Source of the DNA: Bacillota bacterium
GTDB lineage: Bacteria > Bacillota > Clostridia > Christensenellales > Christensenellaceae
Reading direction: 5' to 3'
Length of the DNA stretch: 64,000 nucleotides
NCBI GenBank assembly: GCA_023393165.1
Contig: JAEWMJ010000032.1
Span: 62,001-126,000, forward strand
The notes under the pieces were generated by a model, which saw nothing but the letters and a program-made list of their open reading frames with translations, was not told the origin of the DNA and did no database searches. Numbering within the stretch: the first letter of the stretch is position 1; each line of letters begins with the position of its first letter. Positions 25,044 to 34,098 of this stretch are shown here, piece by piece. A program made the position numbers and the translations under genes.

Positions 25044-25622
25044 ATGGCAGAACAAAAAAACCGGATCCGGTCCCTGCAGACGCAGACCGCAATACTGAAG
25101 GCCGCCACGCGCCTCGCCCGGCAAAATGGATGGAAAGATACCAGGATTCAGGACATCTGCAGCCTGGCCGGCGTATCGGTCGGCGCTTTTTACCATCACT
25201 TTGCGTCCAAGCAGGAACTGATGAACCGCGCGTTTCTGATATTTGACGATTCCTTGAACGACCAACTGGTCGCCGGGAATACTTCGCCCACCCGCGCCGT
25301 CAAAGATGTACTCATGACGCAGACATCTTTTATAGTTAAGGAGGCAGGCGGACTGATTGCCGAATACTACCGTCATATTCTTTTTGACCGGAAAAAGTCC
25401 GCGGTCAGCCCGGACCGCAAGTACTATCAAGCGGTACTCCGGTATGTGCGCGAAGCGGAAAACCGCCTGCGCCAGCCTTATACTCCCGAATACGTCTGCG
25501 AGCTTCTCATAAAATACGTCCGCGGCTGTATCATCGACTGGTGTCTGCACGATTACGCATACGACCTTGTCAAGCGCACGGACGCGGAACTGGATTTGCT
25601 GATAAACGCTTTATTTGAATAA
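25044..25622 (+). CDS. TetR-family transcriptional regulator
   Basis: The 192-residue protein has a TetR DNA-binding domain in its first 60 residues, with the recognition helix block VSVGAFYHHFASKQEL, and a helical ligand-binding C-terminal part. AAGGAGG precedes the ATG. It is divergent from the flavoenzyme-aconitase X operon and is the natural candidate to control it. The ligand is unknown. Its stop lies ten bases from the end of the convergent small-protein gene. Confidence 0.92.
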   Translation: MAEQKNRIRSLQTQTAILKAATRLARQNGWKDTRIQDICSLAGVSVGAFYHHFASKQELMNRAFLIFDDSLNDQLVAGNTSPTRAVKDVLMTQTSFIVKEAGGLIAEYYRHILFDRKKSAVSPDRKYYQAVLRYVREAENRLRQPYTPEYVCELLIKYVRGCIIDWCLHDYAYDLVKRTDAELDLLINALFE

Positions 25623-25632
25623 TGAGAGCATA

Positions 25633-26085
25633 TCAGGCCATTGGAGGAGGAATTTTATAAATCTTTTCCAACTCGGAGCTGTCTTTTACTCCGGGGGGCA
25701 AAAGTGTCATCCTGGAAGTTTGCGTAGTCGTCGTTCTGGCAAAAATCTGCGCATTTTGATAAACGTTTGTATAATACCCCGGATATTGTACGCGTACCGT
25801 ATACTGTGAATAGGGCACCACTACGCTTGTCGCCGTAAGGGAGTATTTTTTTGCCGGCGCGGGTAGGGCGACCATTTCCGTTCTCCCCTCCGGATCTGTT
25901 TTTAGGATTTTATTTCTTATAGGACCGCCGTCCTCACTGTCTATCGTTACCGTGGCGTTCGGAATCGGAGCTCCGTCCGGCATGCGTACTTCCACGATCA
26001 AAAATCCTTCATCCATTTCTATCGGCGGCTGTTTTGCATTATCCTCATAAGTCATAAAATTTTTATACGGATGATTCATCAGCAT
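25633..26085 (-). CDS. Small protein with carboxypeptidase-regulatory-like (Ig-fold) domain
   Basis: This 150-residue protein without a signal peptide carries a beta-sandwich of the carboxypeptidase-regulatory type (EGFLIVEVRMPDGAPIPNATV through TVRVQYPGYYT), followed by a short tail rich in Thr and Pro (IYKIPPPMA end). Related Ig-like modules occur in Clostridia next to spore and phage-tail proteins, but no such partner is here. The ATG at 26085 has AGGAGG seven bases upstream; the longer frame lacks one. The function is unknown. Confidence 0.7.
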   Translation of the reverse strand: MLMNHPYKNFMTYEDNAKQPPIEMDEGFLIVEVRMPDGAPIPNATVTIDSEDGGPIRNKILKTDPEGRTEMVALPAPAKKYSLTATSVVVPYSQYTVRVQYPGYYTNVYQNAQIFARTTTTQTSRMTLLPPGVKDSSELEKIYKIPPPMA

Positions 26086-26249
26086 GATGTAAGCCTCCTT
26101 TCGGCTTATTTCCTGAAAACGAATAAGATAATATATTATATATGCCATAATCAATTATGTTCCTTTATCGTATTCGGAATGAACTGAAGGCTTCATAAAT
26201 TATTTTTTAACCGGAATAAGAAACGATAATCATCCGTAAAAGGCAGCGG

Positions 26250-26888
26250 TCACACAACCGGGTCCGGCGGCGCCCGATCGATAAATTTGATCATACGGCC
26301 TATATTCTCCGATATCATACTGCATTTTGATTTTTCAATCAGAATATTTCCGCCGGTCATGATATAGGACGGGAATATACGAATGCTATTAAAATAAAAT
26401 TCATTATTCCGGATTTTATATGTGGAACCGGATGGAAGGGCATTTTTCTTTGTCTTTTTCTTTGCAATCATATTAAATGATTTTTTTGCGACGTCTCCCA
26501 TCAGCATAACGACTTTTAAATTTGGAAACATCTCTATTTCGTATTCCAGTATCGGCAAATGATCAGCTAATTTTTCTGTATCGACAGTATAGCCTGACTT
26601 TGGAGATTTTACGGCAGTGGTAATATATATTCCCATTTGGAGGATATCGTTAATGCTTTGCACATTTACACCGGCATTTTGAAAAAGCGAGCGTGTCGTC
26701 TTCATGTCACCCGGATCATGTGCTTTACTGTAGAAGAAATCATCAGGATTTAAGGGAGGCGCTTCGTTGATCATCATTACCTGAATGTTGACGGTATCGA
26801 TTGCTGCATCAGGCAACTGGATTCCTTCTGTTGAAATACTGTTATTTTTTATAAAACCCATTAAATTATCTTTGACTTGAATATGCAT
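26250..26888 (-). CDS. Uracil-DNA-glycosylase-like fold protein
   Basis: The protein of about 212 residues looks like a divergent member of the UDG superfamily. Motif A appears as MMINEAPPLNPDDFF (GEAPG in family 4) and motif B as FPSYIMTGGN in place of HPS. Between them is a hydrophobic VVMLMGDVAKKSF strand. Four-cysteine cluster ligands of family 4 are absent. The start at 26888 is preferred because the TTG at 26900 overlaps the GGGGG ribosome site. Base-excision activity is possible but unproven given the altered motifs. It stands alone. Confidence 0.6.
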   Translation of the reverse strand: MHIQVKDNLMGFIKNNSISTEGIQLPDAAIDTVNIQVMMINEAPPLNPDDFFYSKAHDPGDMKTTRSLFQNAGVNVQSINDILQMGIYITTAVKSPKSGYTVDTEKLADHLPILEYEIEMFPNLKVVMLMGDVAKKSFNMIAKKKTKKNALPSGSTYKIRNNEFYFNSIRIFPSYIMTGGNILIEKSKCSMISENIGRMIKFIDRAPPDPVV

Positions 26889-27002
26889 AAATACCCCCAA
26901 TAAACCGATATTACTTTAAAATACCCGACAACAGTATTTTCATATTTTGAAGCAAAAAATTAGGAAATGGTTGATACTTTAAAAAAATATCAATACATCT
27001 TA

Positions 27003-27623
27003 TTAGGCATTCATCAGTTCAAAGAAAAATTTTGCATCGTGCGTTTGATTTAGTCCAAGCCAGGCGTCTATGGTTTGCGGTGAAAACACATCCAGTTGCT
27101 TGATCATATGAGCCGCAAATTCCAGCGGAGCGTCACCCGAAGCGGTAACCAGATTCCCTCCTGTTGCCGCAGGCTCGTTTACATAATATTTCTCACCGGT
27201 ATATTCGGGACAGGTCTTTTTCAGGTACTCCAAATCGTTGCTGGTATGGATTTTTAAATTTAATAACCCTTTTGCAGCGAGAGCTATCGTAGCGCCGCAA
27301 ATCGCGCCTACCGTAATTCCTTCTTCCATCCACTTTTCGGCCGTCTCCAAAACAGGGTCATGAAATGACTCCATCCAGGTTAATCCGCCGGGAAGTATCA
27401 GGGCAGCCGCTTCTTTCATTACGCATTCCTCAAGAGAATGTTCAGGCAGTATCTTTATGCCGCCCATTGTTGTAACGGGTAACTTTTCAATCCCGAATGT
27501 TTTCACTTTAAGCGGCGACAGCCCTTTTTTAAAGAATCTTCCGGTATTCAATTCAGCTGTTAAGTAACCTGTTTCCCAGTCCGCCATTGTATCGAATACA
27601 TACATATAAACTGTTTTCTGCAT
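27003..27623 (-). CDS. DJ-1/PfpI-family protein (glutamine-amidotransferase-like)
   Basis: This 206-residue protein belongs to the DJ-1/PfpI family. It has the VFDTMADWETGYL opening, an AALILPGGLTWME block and a nucleophile-elbow cysteine in VGAICGATIALA. Members act as chaperones, deglycases or hydrolases, and this subgroup resembles YdeA-like intracellular proteins. The ATG at 27623 follows AAGAGGG; the longer frame has no support. Function cannot be refined from context. Confidence 0.82.
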   Translation of the reverse strand: MQKTVYMYVFDTMADWETGYLTAELNTGRFFKKGLSPLKVKTFGIEKLPVTTMGGIKILPEHSLEECVMKEAAALILPGGLTWMESFHDPVLETAEKWMEEGITVGAICGATIALAAKGLLNLKIHTSNDLEYLKKTCPEYTGEKYYVNEPAATGGNLVTASGDAPLEFAAHMIKQLDVFSPQTIDAWLGLNQTHDAKFFFELMNA

Positions 27624-27793
27624 TTGATATACCCTCTTCCCCGAATTATAAAATACGGATTTTACCTGCTTTAATTTGATTATACTACAAATCAGCGCCG
27701 CCTGTTCCAAATTTTTACTGGGATCCGGGTATTCATTATAATGAAAAGGCCCCGGGGTAATAATACTGGTATAAAAATAATGGAGGTATCTTT

Positions 27794-28876
27794 ATGGATT
27801 TCAAATTGCCCGAATACCACGCTCCGGATTTTTCAAAAGAACCGCTGGCCTCAAGTCCGAACGCCGTCCTGCGGACGGTTGAGAAGGACGGCGCCGCCCC
27901 CGACGGTTACCACGCCACCACAATTTACCCCGAGTATTTCAAGATAAACGGCAAGTGGCGTTTGGCGGAAAAAAGCCGCATGGACTGTGTGGTAACAGCG
28001 GACGGCAACGGCGGAATCGAGGTCAAAGAATTCCGGCGTCTGGCTGCCGGCGAAAAGGTGGTCATGGGCAGAAGCGAGGACGGCTCCGAGGGAATTTTTG
28101 TATATACGGAAGGTTTTGGGAACTATACAAAATCAGAAGAACGTTTTGTATTCCGCGCGGGCCGCTCCAGAGAAACCTCGTTTTCTCTGGACCACGATAA
28201 ATTGTATGAACTTTTAAAATACGAAAAAGAAAACGGATTTGTGATTTGGGTACTGGGCCCTGCCGTGGTATTTGACGATGATTCCAGAAACGCGATGGTT
28301 TCCATTATAAACAGAGGGTACGTGCATGCGGTTTTTGCAGGAAACGCGCTTGCCACGCATGATCTGGAGGGCGCCCTGTACAAAACGGCCCTGGGCCAGG
28401 ATATTTACCACCAGACGTCGACGCCCGACGGGCATTACCATCATATCGACGTGATCAACCGCGCAAGGCGGCATGACGATCTTGAAAGCTTTGTCCGGGC
28501 GGAAGGCATAGGCATCGGCGTCGTGCACGCCTGCATGCAAAACAATGTCCCTTTGATTCTGGCGGGCTCTATCCGGGACGACGGCCCGCTGCCCGGCGTG
28601 ATCCCGGACGTATACCAGGCGCAAAACACCATGCGCGCATACACCAAAAAAGCCACGACAGTACTGGGCCTTGCGACAATGCTTCACACGATCGCAACCG
28701 GAAACATGACCCCGGCTTACCAGGTTGTGAACGGCGCGGTGCGGCCCGTCTTTATATACAGCATTGACGTATCCGAGTTTGTCGCGAACAAGCTCCGGGA
28801 CCGCGGCACCCTTGAGGTGACCTCCATTATTACAAACGTACAGGATTTCCTTGTAAACCTTTCGAGAAACCTGTGA
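27794..28876 (+). CDS. Ornithine-cyclodeaminase-like protein (TIGR00300, LOR/SDH-related family)
   Basis: The 360-residue protein matches the TIGR00300 / LOR-SDH conserved family, which includes the archaeal-type ornithine cyclodeaminase and the C-terminal domain of cyanobacterial ArgZ/AgrE. It shows the blocks FVIWVLGPAVVFDDD, HAVFAGNALATHDLEGAL, TSTPDGHYHHIDVINRARR and SIRDDGPLPGVI. If active as in those enzymes it would convert ornithine to proline and ammonia. GGAGGT lies before the ATG. It converges on an arginase gene 460 bases away, which would supply ornithine. The activity is inferred from family and neighbour. Confidence 0.75.
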   Translation: MDFKLPEYHAPDFSKEPLASSPNAVLRTVEKDGAAPDGYHATTIYPEYFKINGKWRLAEKSRMDCVVTADGNGGIEVKEFRRLAAGEKVVMGRSEDGSEGIFVYTEGFGNYTKSEERFVFRAGRSRETSFSLDHDKLYELLKYEKENGFVIWVLGPAVVFDDDSRNAMVSIINRGYVHAVFAGNALATHDLEGALYKTALGQDIYHQTSTPDGHYHHIDVINRARRHDDLESFVRAEGIGIGVVHACMQNNVPLILAGSIRDDGPLPGVIPDVYQAQNTMRAYTKKATTVLGLATMLHTIATGNMTPAYQVVNGAVRPVFIYSIDVSEFVANKLRDRGTLEVTSIITNVQDFLVNLSRNL

Positions 28877-28901
28877 TTCTTTGAATGGATATTCACTAAA
28901 T

Positions 28902-29300
28902 TACGAAGGCCGTCTGAAAGCCCTGCTGCCCCGACCTAAATCTTCGATTTCTCGGGACCCAGCCAGGCACTGTTATGAACAACCGTAGGACAGGGGCCTG
29001 CTGTCAAGAGAAACATGGCTCCGCCGCGCTTCGAAGCTTCACCCATGTCATCCTAAGCGAGGGATCTGAACACGAATGGGATAGCCTAACGGCTGACACC
29101 TCATCCGGCGCTGCGCGCCACCTTCCCCTCTTAGGGGAGGCATGAGTAGTTGGTGTTTCTCAGAGGTCCGCACTCTGTAGTTTGACATAAACCAACAATA
29201 TTTTTATACCTGTGAGGGCCGTCTGAAAGCCCTAAACACCTTCCTGTACCGCTCTTACGCGAAGTGCGAACAGAACACATACACATAGCAAAGCGGGAAG
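28902..29300. repeat. Composite intergenic repeats, copy B
   Basis: Between the convergent cyclodeaminase-like and arginase genes lie two copies of a GGCCGTCTGAAAGCCCT start (near 28909 and 29217). There is a CCCATGTCATCCTAAGCGAG block near 29043, and a GCGCTGCGCGC / CCCCTCTTAGGGG hairpin pair near 29105-29140. Similar blocks occur at 14136 and 54040. No coding sequence is supported. Confidence 0.6.
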
Positions 29301-29336
29301 GCAAACAATGATGGAGGCTCTCGCTGCCAGGAAGGA

Positions 29337-30230
29337 TTACATTATTTTTTGCCCGATGGCCGAACAGATAATGGATACGGCAAGCTTGCCGGTCTGGTTC
29401 ATCCGGTCAAGTATGGGGTTTACCTCCACAACCTCCATGGAACGCATTTTATTGCTGTCCGCCACCATCTCAACGGCAAGATGCGCTTCCCTGTACGTCA
29501 GCCCGCCGTTTACAGGGGTTCCCACGCCCGGAGCCTCGTTCGGGCTGATCACGTCCATGTCGAAGCTGAGGTGAAACCCTTCCGTTCCGCTTAAGGCAAT
29601 TTCAAGCGCGCGGTTCATGACCTCCCGCATGCTCATCATGTCGATATCCGTCATGGTAAATACCGTTACGCCCGATTTTTTCAGGAGCACCGCTTCTTCG
29701 TTATCGATGCTCCTGGCGCCTATCAGGACTACGTTATGGGGATTCACATATTCCACATCATGAGGCTTGAAATCCGCCATTTCCAGAGCGCCCGCGCCCG
29801 CCGCAGCAGCCAGCGACATACCGTGCAGGTTGCCCGACCGCGTGGTTTCGCGGGTATTGAAATCCCCGTGCGCGTCTATCCAGAGGACCCCGATTTTTTT
29901 TAAAACGCTCTGCGTTCCGAGGACAGTCCCCGTGCCGATGCTGTGGTCGCCTCCCAGCACAACAGGCATGCAGCCGGCTTCAAAGCTTTCGCGGACCTTG
30001 CCGAACAGTTTTTGATTGACCGCCCTGATTTCATCAATGTATTTGAAGTACCGGTCCGTACTTAAGTTTTCCGGAATCGGAACGTCGATATTGCCGGCAT
30101 CCCTGTAGCCTATTTTCATTTTCTCAACAGCCGACTTGAGCCCCGCATACCGGATGGCGCTGGGACCCATATCCACGCCCCTGCGGTCTGCGCCCAGATC
30201 GACGGGGACGCCTATCACGTTAATATTCAT
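29337..30230 (-). CDS. rocF: Arginase family enzyme (ureohydrolase)
   Basis: This 297-residue ureohydrolase has the full set of manganese-binding motifs: GGDHSIGTG, IDAHGDFNT and SFDMDVISP. The length, the SGNLHGMSLAAA block and the C-terminal EVNPILD pattern fit RocF-type arginase rather than agmatinase. It would hydrolyse arginine to ornithine and urea. The ATG at 30230 follows AAAGGAG. It faces the ornithine-cyclodeaminase-like gene, so the pair could route arginine to proline. Confidence 0.88.
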   Translation of the reverse strand: MNINVIGVPVDLGADRRGVDMGPSAIRYAGLKSAVEKMKIGYRDAGNIDVPIPENLSTDRYFKYIDEIRAVNQKLFGKVRESFEAGCMPVVLGGDHSIGTGTVLGTQSVLKKIGVLWIDAHGDFNTRETTRSGNLHGMSLAAAAGAGALEMADFKPHDVEYVNPHNVVLIGARSIDNEEAVLLKKSGVTVFTMTDIDMMSMREVMNRALEIALSGTEGFHLSFDMDVISPNEAPGVGTPVNGGLTYREAHLAVEMVADSNKMRSMEVVEVNPILDRMNQTGKLAVSIICSAIGQKIM

Positions 30231-30277
30231 GGGCAAAACTCCTTTATTGTTTTTACCCACCTATTTTAACGCGAACG

Positions 30278-30293
30278 AATGAAAATATTCATT
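30278..30293. promoter_or_regulatory. Palindrome AATGAAAATATTCATT upstream of arginase
   Basis: Six-base arms AATGAA/TTCATT surround AATA, 48 bases upstream of the arginase start and near its probable promoter. It is a candidate operator with no known binder. Confidence 0.3.
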
Positions 30294-30416
30294 TGCACAA
30301 AGCGCCTGGTTTTTGCTTGATTCAAACCGGCCTGTTCATTGCAATAACATCTTAAATACAGGCCAGTATATTCAAAATAATTATTAATATATTTGAAATA
30401 GATTGGAGGTTATATT

Positions 30417-31223
30417 TTGGAAATCATTAAAACCGATAACGTATCGGACAACAGGTTTTGGGTTCAGATCATGGGCGATTACTCCAGATTTATTTATAAT
30501 GCCCTGTCCCCCGCAGAGACGGCCGAAGCGCAGGATGCGCAAAAGTATATCCGTCAATTTGACAGCTTGCTTGCCGATACCCGGCGGGAAACGTCCGGCA
30601 ATCAGTTAAAAGCGCTCAATCAGCAGGCTTATGACGCTGTTCAGGGATTTCGAAAATATATACTGCATCTGGCAAAACGCCAGATTTCAGGAGATCTGGT
30701 TTTCAGTTTGCGTCCGTCATTTATAAATCATATGGTGAATGACAGCGAACAATATTTGTATATCCTTGCCGCATACGGCCAAAACAAGAAAGTGGCGTTA
30801 AACCCTGCCGCTGTGAGCCTGGTGTGGCTGATGAACGTATATGTGAGCGCCATTACAATTGAAGACGCGCTGGATGCGACTTCGTTTGACCAGTCAAAAC
30901 AACGGGTAAAAGCTTTGGCAAATGAATTTTTAGATTTATATTTTAAAGCGTATGTGATGAACGGGCTGCGCCGGACGGGTCTTGATGATTTCCCGGCATT
31001 AATGAGTTTAAACGAAGATATTGAGATCGTAATGCAAAGGTATGCTGTATTTTTAGTTGAACAGGTCAATCTCATGGAAAATAAAAAAGTTCTGGGCAAC
31101 TTAACCATGCTGTATCTGGACAGCATGTACCGGCAGTTATGTTATTATATGAAAGAATTATCCAAAGTATCCAGTATCAGGCCGCCGGCTTGCGACTTTA
31201 CCTCTCCGAGAAGGGAAAAATAG
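30417..31223 (+). CDS. DUF2935-family protein
   Basis: The 268-residue helical protein matches the DUF2935 pattern, with an early RFWVQIMGDYSRFI block and a second similar half starting around residue 130 (FWL-like VWLMNVYVSAITIEDAL). It uses a TTG start with GGAGG eight bases upstream. Members occur in spore-forming Bacillota, with no established biochemical role that I know of. It stands alone, divergent from arginase. Confidence 0.78.
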   Translation: MEIIKTDNVSDNRFWVQIMGDYSRFIYNALSPAETAEAQDAQKYIRQFDSLLADTRRETSGNQLKALNQQAYDAVQGFRKYILHLAKRQISGDLVFSLRPSFINHMVNDSEQYLYILAAYGQNKKVALNPAAVSLVWLMNVYVSAITIEDALDATSFDQSKQRVKALANEFLDLYFKAYVMNGLRRTGLDDFPALMSLNEDIEIVMQRYAVFLVEQVNLMENKKVLGNLTMLYLDSMYRQLCYYMKELSKVSSIRPPACDFTSPRREK

Positions 31224-31340
31224 CATGCGGTTCGGCGGAATAAAACAGCTCTAAAGCTTATGCCTCCAATTATTTTATGAATGCTCCAATAACCTGTCTC
31301 TGTGAAACATTTATAGATTCAAAATATTCGGCTGTAAAAT

Positions 31341-31372
31341 CAATCAAACCGCCGGTTAGGGCGGTTTGATTG
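31341..31372. terminator. Hairpin between DUF2935 and PfkB genes
   Basis: A 12-pair stem (CAATCAAACCGC/GCGGTTTGATTG) with an eight-base loop lies between convergent genes. T-runs are weak on both sides, so it is a possible terminator only. Confidence 0.5.
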
Positions 31373-31442
31373 GTCATAAGGTTATTGAAGGAGAAAATTC
31401 AATTTAACCCGGATATTGGCAATCAGAAGGCATAAGGCAGTT

Positions 31443-32363
31443 TTATCCGCCGATCTTCATAATTTCGTCTTTTGTCCCCAGGGAGTCAATCGCGCCTTTG
31501 TGCGCGGCGGCGTAAGCCCCGGCCCGGCAGCCCAGGCGCAGGCATTCCTCAACGGGCAATCCCCCGTTCAGGCCATAGGAAAACGCCGCGTTAAAAGCGT
31601 CGCCGGCAGCCGTAGAATCGACGGCGTCCACCCAGTATGCGTCCACCCATATTTCCCTGTTTCCGCAGGCATAGTAAGCCCCCTTGTCTCCCATGGTGAT
31701 GACGACGTTCCGGATGCCTTTTTGAAGCAGGCACCCCGCAGTCCTCTTTTTCCATTCATCCATATCGTATTGGCTCCGGAGTATGCCGGTATAAAACTCA
31801 GCTTCCGTCTCATTGGGCGTAAAATAATCGATATATTGATAAAGGCCGGGATCCAGTTCGTGGGCGGGAGCAGGATTCAGGACCGTGGTCACGCCATGCC
31901 TTTTAGCCGTTTTGAGTCCGTATTCCACCACTTCAAAATTGGTCTCCAATTGCGTAATAAACACGCCGGAGTTTTTGATTGTTTCCATAGCTTCGTCAAT
32001 CTGGTTTGCGGTGATCGCCGCGTTGCATAAGGGAGCGGATATGAGGGCGTTATTTCCGCTGGAATCCACATGGATCACACACGCGCCGCTCGCCATTTCA
32101 TGGTTAATTGAAACGTAATCCAGCTTCACGCCGCAGCATTTCAAAGAATCCATCAGCACCCGGCCGCCCGTGTCCGCGCCTACGGACCCGATCAGATACA
32201 CCTCCGCGCCCATCCTTGCCGCCTGCACGGCCTGGTTTGCCCCCTTGCCGCCCGCATGCATCGAAAAGGCATATCCAAAGATGCTTTGTCCTTTTTCCGG
32301 CAACCGGTCGCCCCAGGCGACGCAGTCCAGATTGATACTTCCATGTACTGTAATACTTTTCAT
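31443..32363 (-). CDS. PfkB-family carbohydrate kinase
   Basis: This 306-residue PfkB kinase has an AGGKGANQAVQAAR N-terminal signature and TPNETEAEF centre. The anion-hole motif reads DSTAAGDAFNAAF in place of DTTGAGD, with the catalytic Asp kept but the first Gly replaced by Ala. It is the last gene of the transporter-DhaKL unit, after a long hairpin. It would phosphorylate the imported sugar or a derived intermediate; ribokinase-like specificity is not certain given the altered motif. Confidence 0.88.
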   Translation of the reverse strand: MKSITVHGSINLDCVAWGDRLPEKGQSIFGYAFSMHAGGKGANQAVQAARMGAEVYLIGSVGADTGGRVLMDSLKCCGVKLDYVSINHEMASGACVIHVDSSGNNALISAPLCNAAITANQIDEAMETIKNSGVFITQLETNFEVVEYGLKTAKRHGVTTVLNPAPAHELDPGLYQYIDYFTPNETEAEFYTGILRSQYDMDEWKKRTAGCLLQKGIRNVVITMGDKGAYYACGNREIWVDAYWVDAVDSTAAGDAFNAAFSYGLNGGLPVEECLRLGCRAGAYAAAHKGAIDSLGTKDEIMKIGG

Positions 32364-32385
32364 TTTTTGTCCCTATCCTTTTTTA

Positions 32386-32419
32386 TCAACAGGGCACCGG
32401 CGCACCGGTGCCCTGTTGA
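32386..32419 (-). promoter_or_regulatory. Very stable intercistronic hairpin between dhaL and PfkB kinase
   Basis: A 15-pair GC-rich stem (TCAACAGGGCACCGG and its complement) with loop CGCA lies between the two genes without a T-tract on the minus strand. It may stabilise the upstream message or reduce read-through to the kinase. Confidence 0.6.
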
Positions 32420-32449
32420 CTTGTTGCGAACAATTATTTTTTGACGCAA

Positions 32450-33073
32450 TCAGGAAAAACTTTTTAGAAACGCCTTCATCAGCAGCATGGCAACCGCAGC
32501 GCCCGGATCTTCAAGCGCTCTGGACGCCTCTCCTCTTGTGGCGGCTCTGCCATGCTTTGCTATCATGGCGGTTGTATTTTTAAAACCTTTTTCCGCGGCT
32601 TCATACGCTTTTGCGGAAACCGCTTTCATATCTTCTCCCGCCGCGATCGCCGCACGGACCGCTTCCACAGCGGGGGCCCAGCCGTCAAGGAACGTCTTGT
32701 CGCCGATCTGCGCCTTGCCGCGGTTCTGCACGCCGTCCTGGTATGCCTGAAACGCATTCAGCAGATCGTCCGGTTCAAGTTCGGTCTTGCCCTTAAGCAC
32801 CTTGCCGGCCTGCATCAGGCCGGAAGCCATAAGCGTGCCCATGGTGGAGGGAACCGCTGTAGACATCGCTTTTCCGGCCGTATACAGCAACTTTCCGGCA
32901 TCCTTTTCAGCGCCGTCCCGGACCGCCTCATATGCCGCGGCAAAACCGTCGCCCATGGTGAGGCCCAGGTCGCCGTCGCCGACAACGGAATCCAGGCTGA
33001 TCAGGTAATCCCTGTTTTCAGCCATGATCAATTTGTATTCTTTTAAGAGAGAGAGTAAGTAATCAGTGTTCAT
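32450..33073 (-). CDS. dhaL: DhaL-type subunit of dihydroxyacetone/ketotetrose kinase
   Basis: The 207-residue protein matches the nucleotide-binding DhaL subunit. It has the magnesium-binding acidic motif SVVGDGDLGLTM near residue 30 and the SxxMGTLMASGL and GRAATRGEAS blocks. It lies 14 bases after dhaK. No DhaM phosphotransferase subunit is in the window, so an ATP-type two-subunit kinase is likely. In ABC-transporter operons such kinases often act on erythrulose or another short ketose rather than dihydroxyacetone. Confidence 0.87.
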   Translation of the reverse strand: MNTDYLLSLLKEYKLIMAENRDYLISLDSVVGDGDLGLTMGDGFAAAYEAVRDGAEKDAGKLLYTAGKAMSTAVPSTMGTLMASGLMQAGKVLKGKTELEPDDLLNAFQAYQDGVQNRGKAQIGDKTFLDGWAPAVEAVRAAIAAGEDMKAVSAKAYEAAEKGFKNTTAMIAKHGRAATRGEASRALEDPGAAVAMLLMKAFLKSFS

Positions 33074-33087
33074 GTGTTCTCCTTATA

Positions 33088-34098
33088 CTACAATTGCTTG
33101 AAGAAAGGCGTCTTGGCCGGAGCGTCTATGAGGGCCTTGAGTTCGCCGTCCAGCCTCAGGAGCGATATGGACAATCCCGCCATTTCAAGCGCGGTCGCAA
33201 ACTCTCCCACATAATAGCGGTATGCCTTGATGCCTTCCTTATTAAGACGTTGATTGATTTTGCGGGTCACGATATACTGTTCGTCCAGCGGCGTCGCGCC
33301 AAGTCCGTTCACCAATACCGCAACCTCATCGCCCGCCGCATACGGAATATCCGCGAGTATTTTATCCAGCATCTCATCCGTGATCTGATCGGCCGGCTCG
33401 ATCTTGCCGCGGCGGATACCCGCTTCGCCGTGGATGCCCATTCCGATCTCCATCTCGTCTTCATCGATCGTAAAGCCGGGTTTTCCGACCCGCGGAACAA
33501 TGCAGGGCGTCAATGCCACACCCATCGTCCGCACGTTGGCGGCCGCTTTTTCGGCGATCCTTTTTACTTCATCCAGGTCCTTGCCCTGCGCCGCGGCCGC
33601 GCCTGCGCATTTGTATACGAAAATAATGCCGGCGACGCCTCTTCTTGTATTCTTTTCACCCATCGAAGCGGGCGCGGCGGACGCAACGTCTTCTCCCGCG
33701 ACAACGCTTTCAACGCGTATCCCTTCTTCGAAGTCCGCCATTTCCGCGGCCATATCAAAGTTGAATATATCCCCGTTATAATTTCCGTAGATATAGAGCA
33801 CGCCTGCTCCGCGATTGATATACTTTGTCACCTCAAACATCTGTTCGGCACTGGGAGACTGGAAAACGTCCCCTACGCAGCAGCCGTCCAGCATGCCTTT
33901 CCCCACATAACCGAGGAACAGAGGAAGATGCCCGGAACCGCCTCCTGTCGCGATGCCTACCTTGCCTTCCACGGGGTTAGCCGTAACCAGGCAGCGGAGG
34001 TCGTCCGCAGTATACCGGATCAGATCCGGATGAGCGATGTACAGGCCCTCCAACATTTCATTCACATAGTTTTCGGGCTGGTTGATAATTTTTTTCAT
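33088..34098 (-). CDS. dhaK: DhaK-type subunit of dihydroxyacetone/ketotetrose kinase
   Basis: This 336-residue substrate-binding subunit carries the GGGSGHLPLFLGYVG motif and the hemiaminal-forming His block GMGIHGEAG. Together with DhaL it phosphorylates short ketoses. In the first motif the usual GHEP reads GHLP, a small deviation. Its start overlaps the permease stop by four bases (ATGA), so translation is coupled to the transporter. That coupling argues that the imported sugar itself is the kinase substrate. Confidence 0.88.
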   Translation of the reverse strand: MKKIINQPENYVNEMLEGLYIAHPDLIRYTADDLRCLVTANPVEGKVGIATGGGSGHLPLFLGYVGKGMLDGCCVGDVFQSPSAEQMFEVTKYINRGAGVLYIYGNYNGDIFNFDMAAEMADFEEGIRVESVVAGEDVASAAPASMGEKNTRRGVAGIIFVYKCAGAAAAQGKDLDEVKRIAEKAAANVRTMGVALTPCIVPRVGKPGFTIDEDEMEIGMGIHGEAGIRRGKIEPADQITDEMLDKILADIPYAAGDEVAVLVNGLGATPLDEQYIVTRKINQRLNKEGIKAYRYYVGEFATALEMAGLSISLLRLDGELKALIDAPAKTPFFKQL

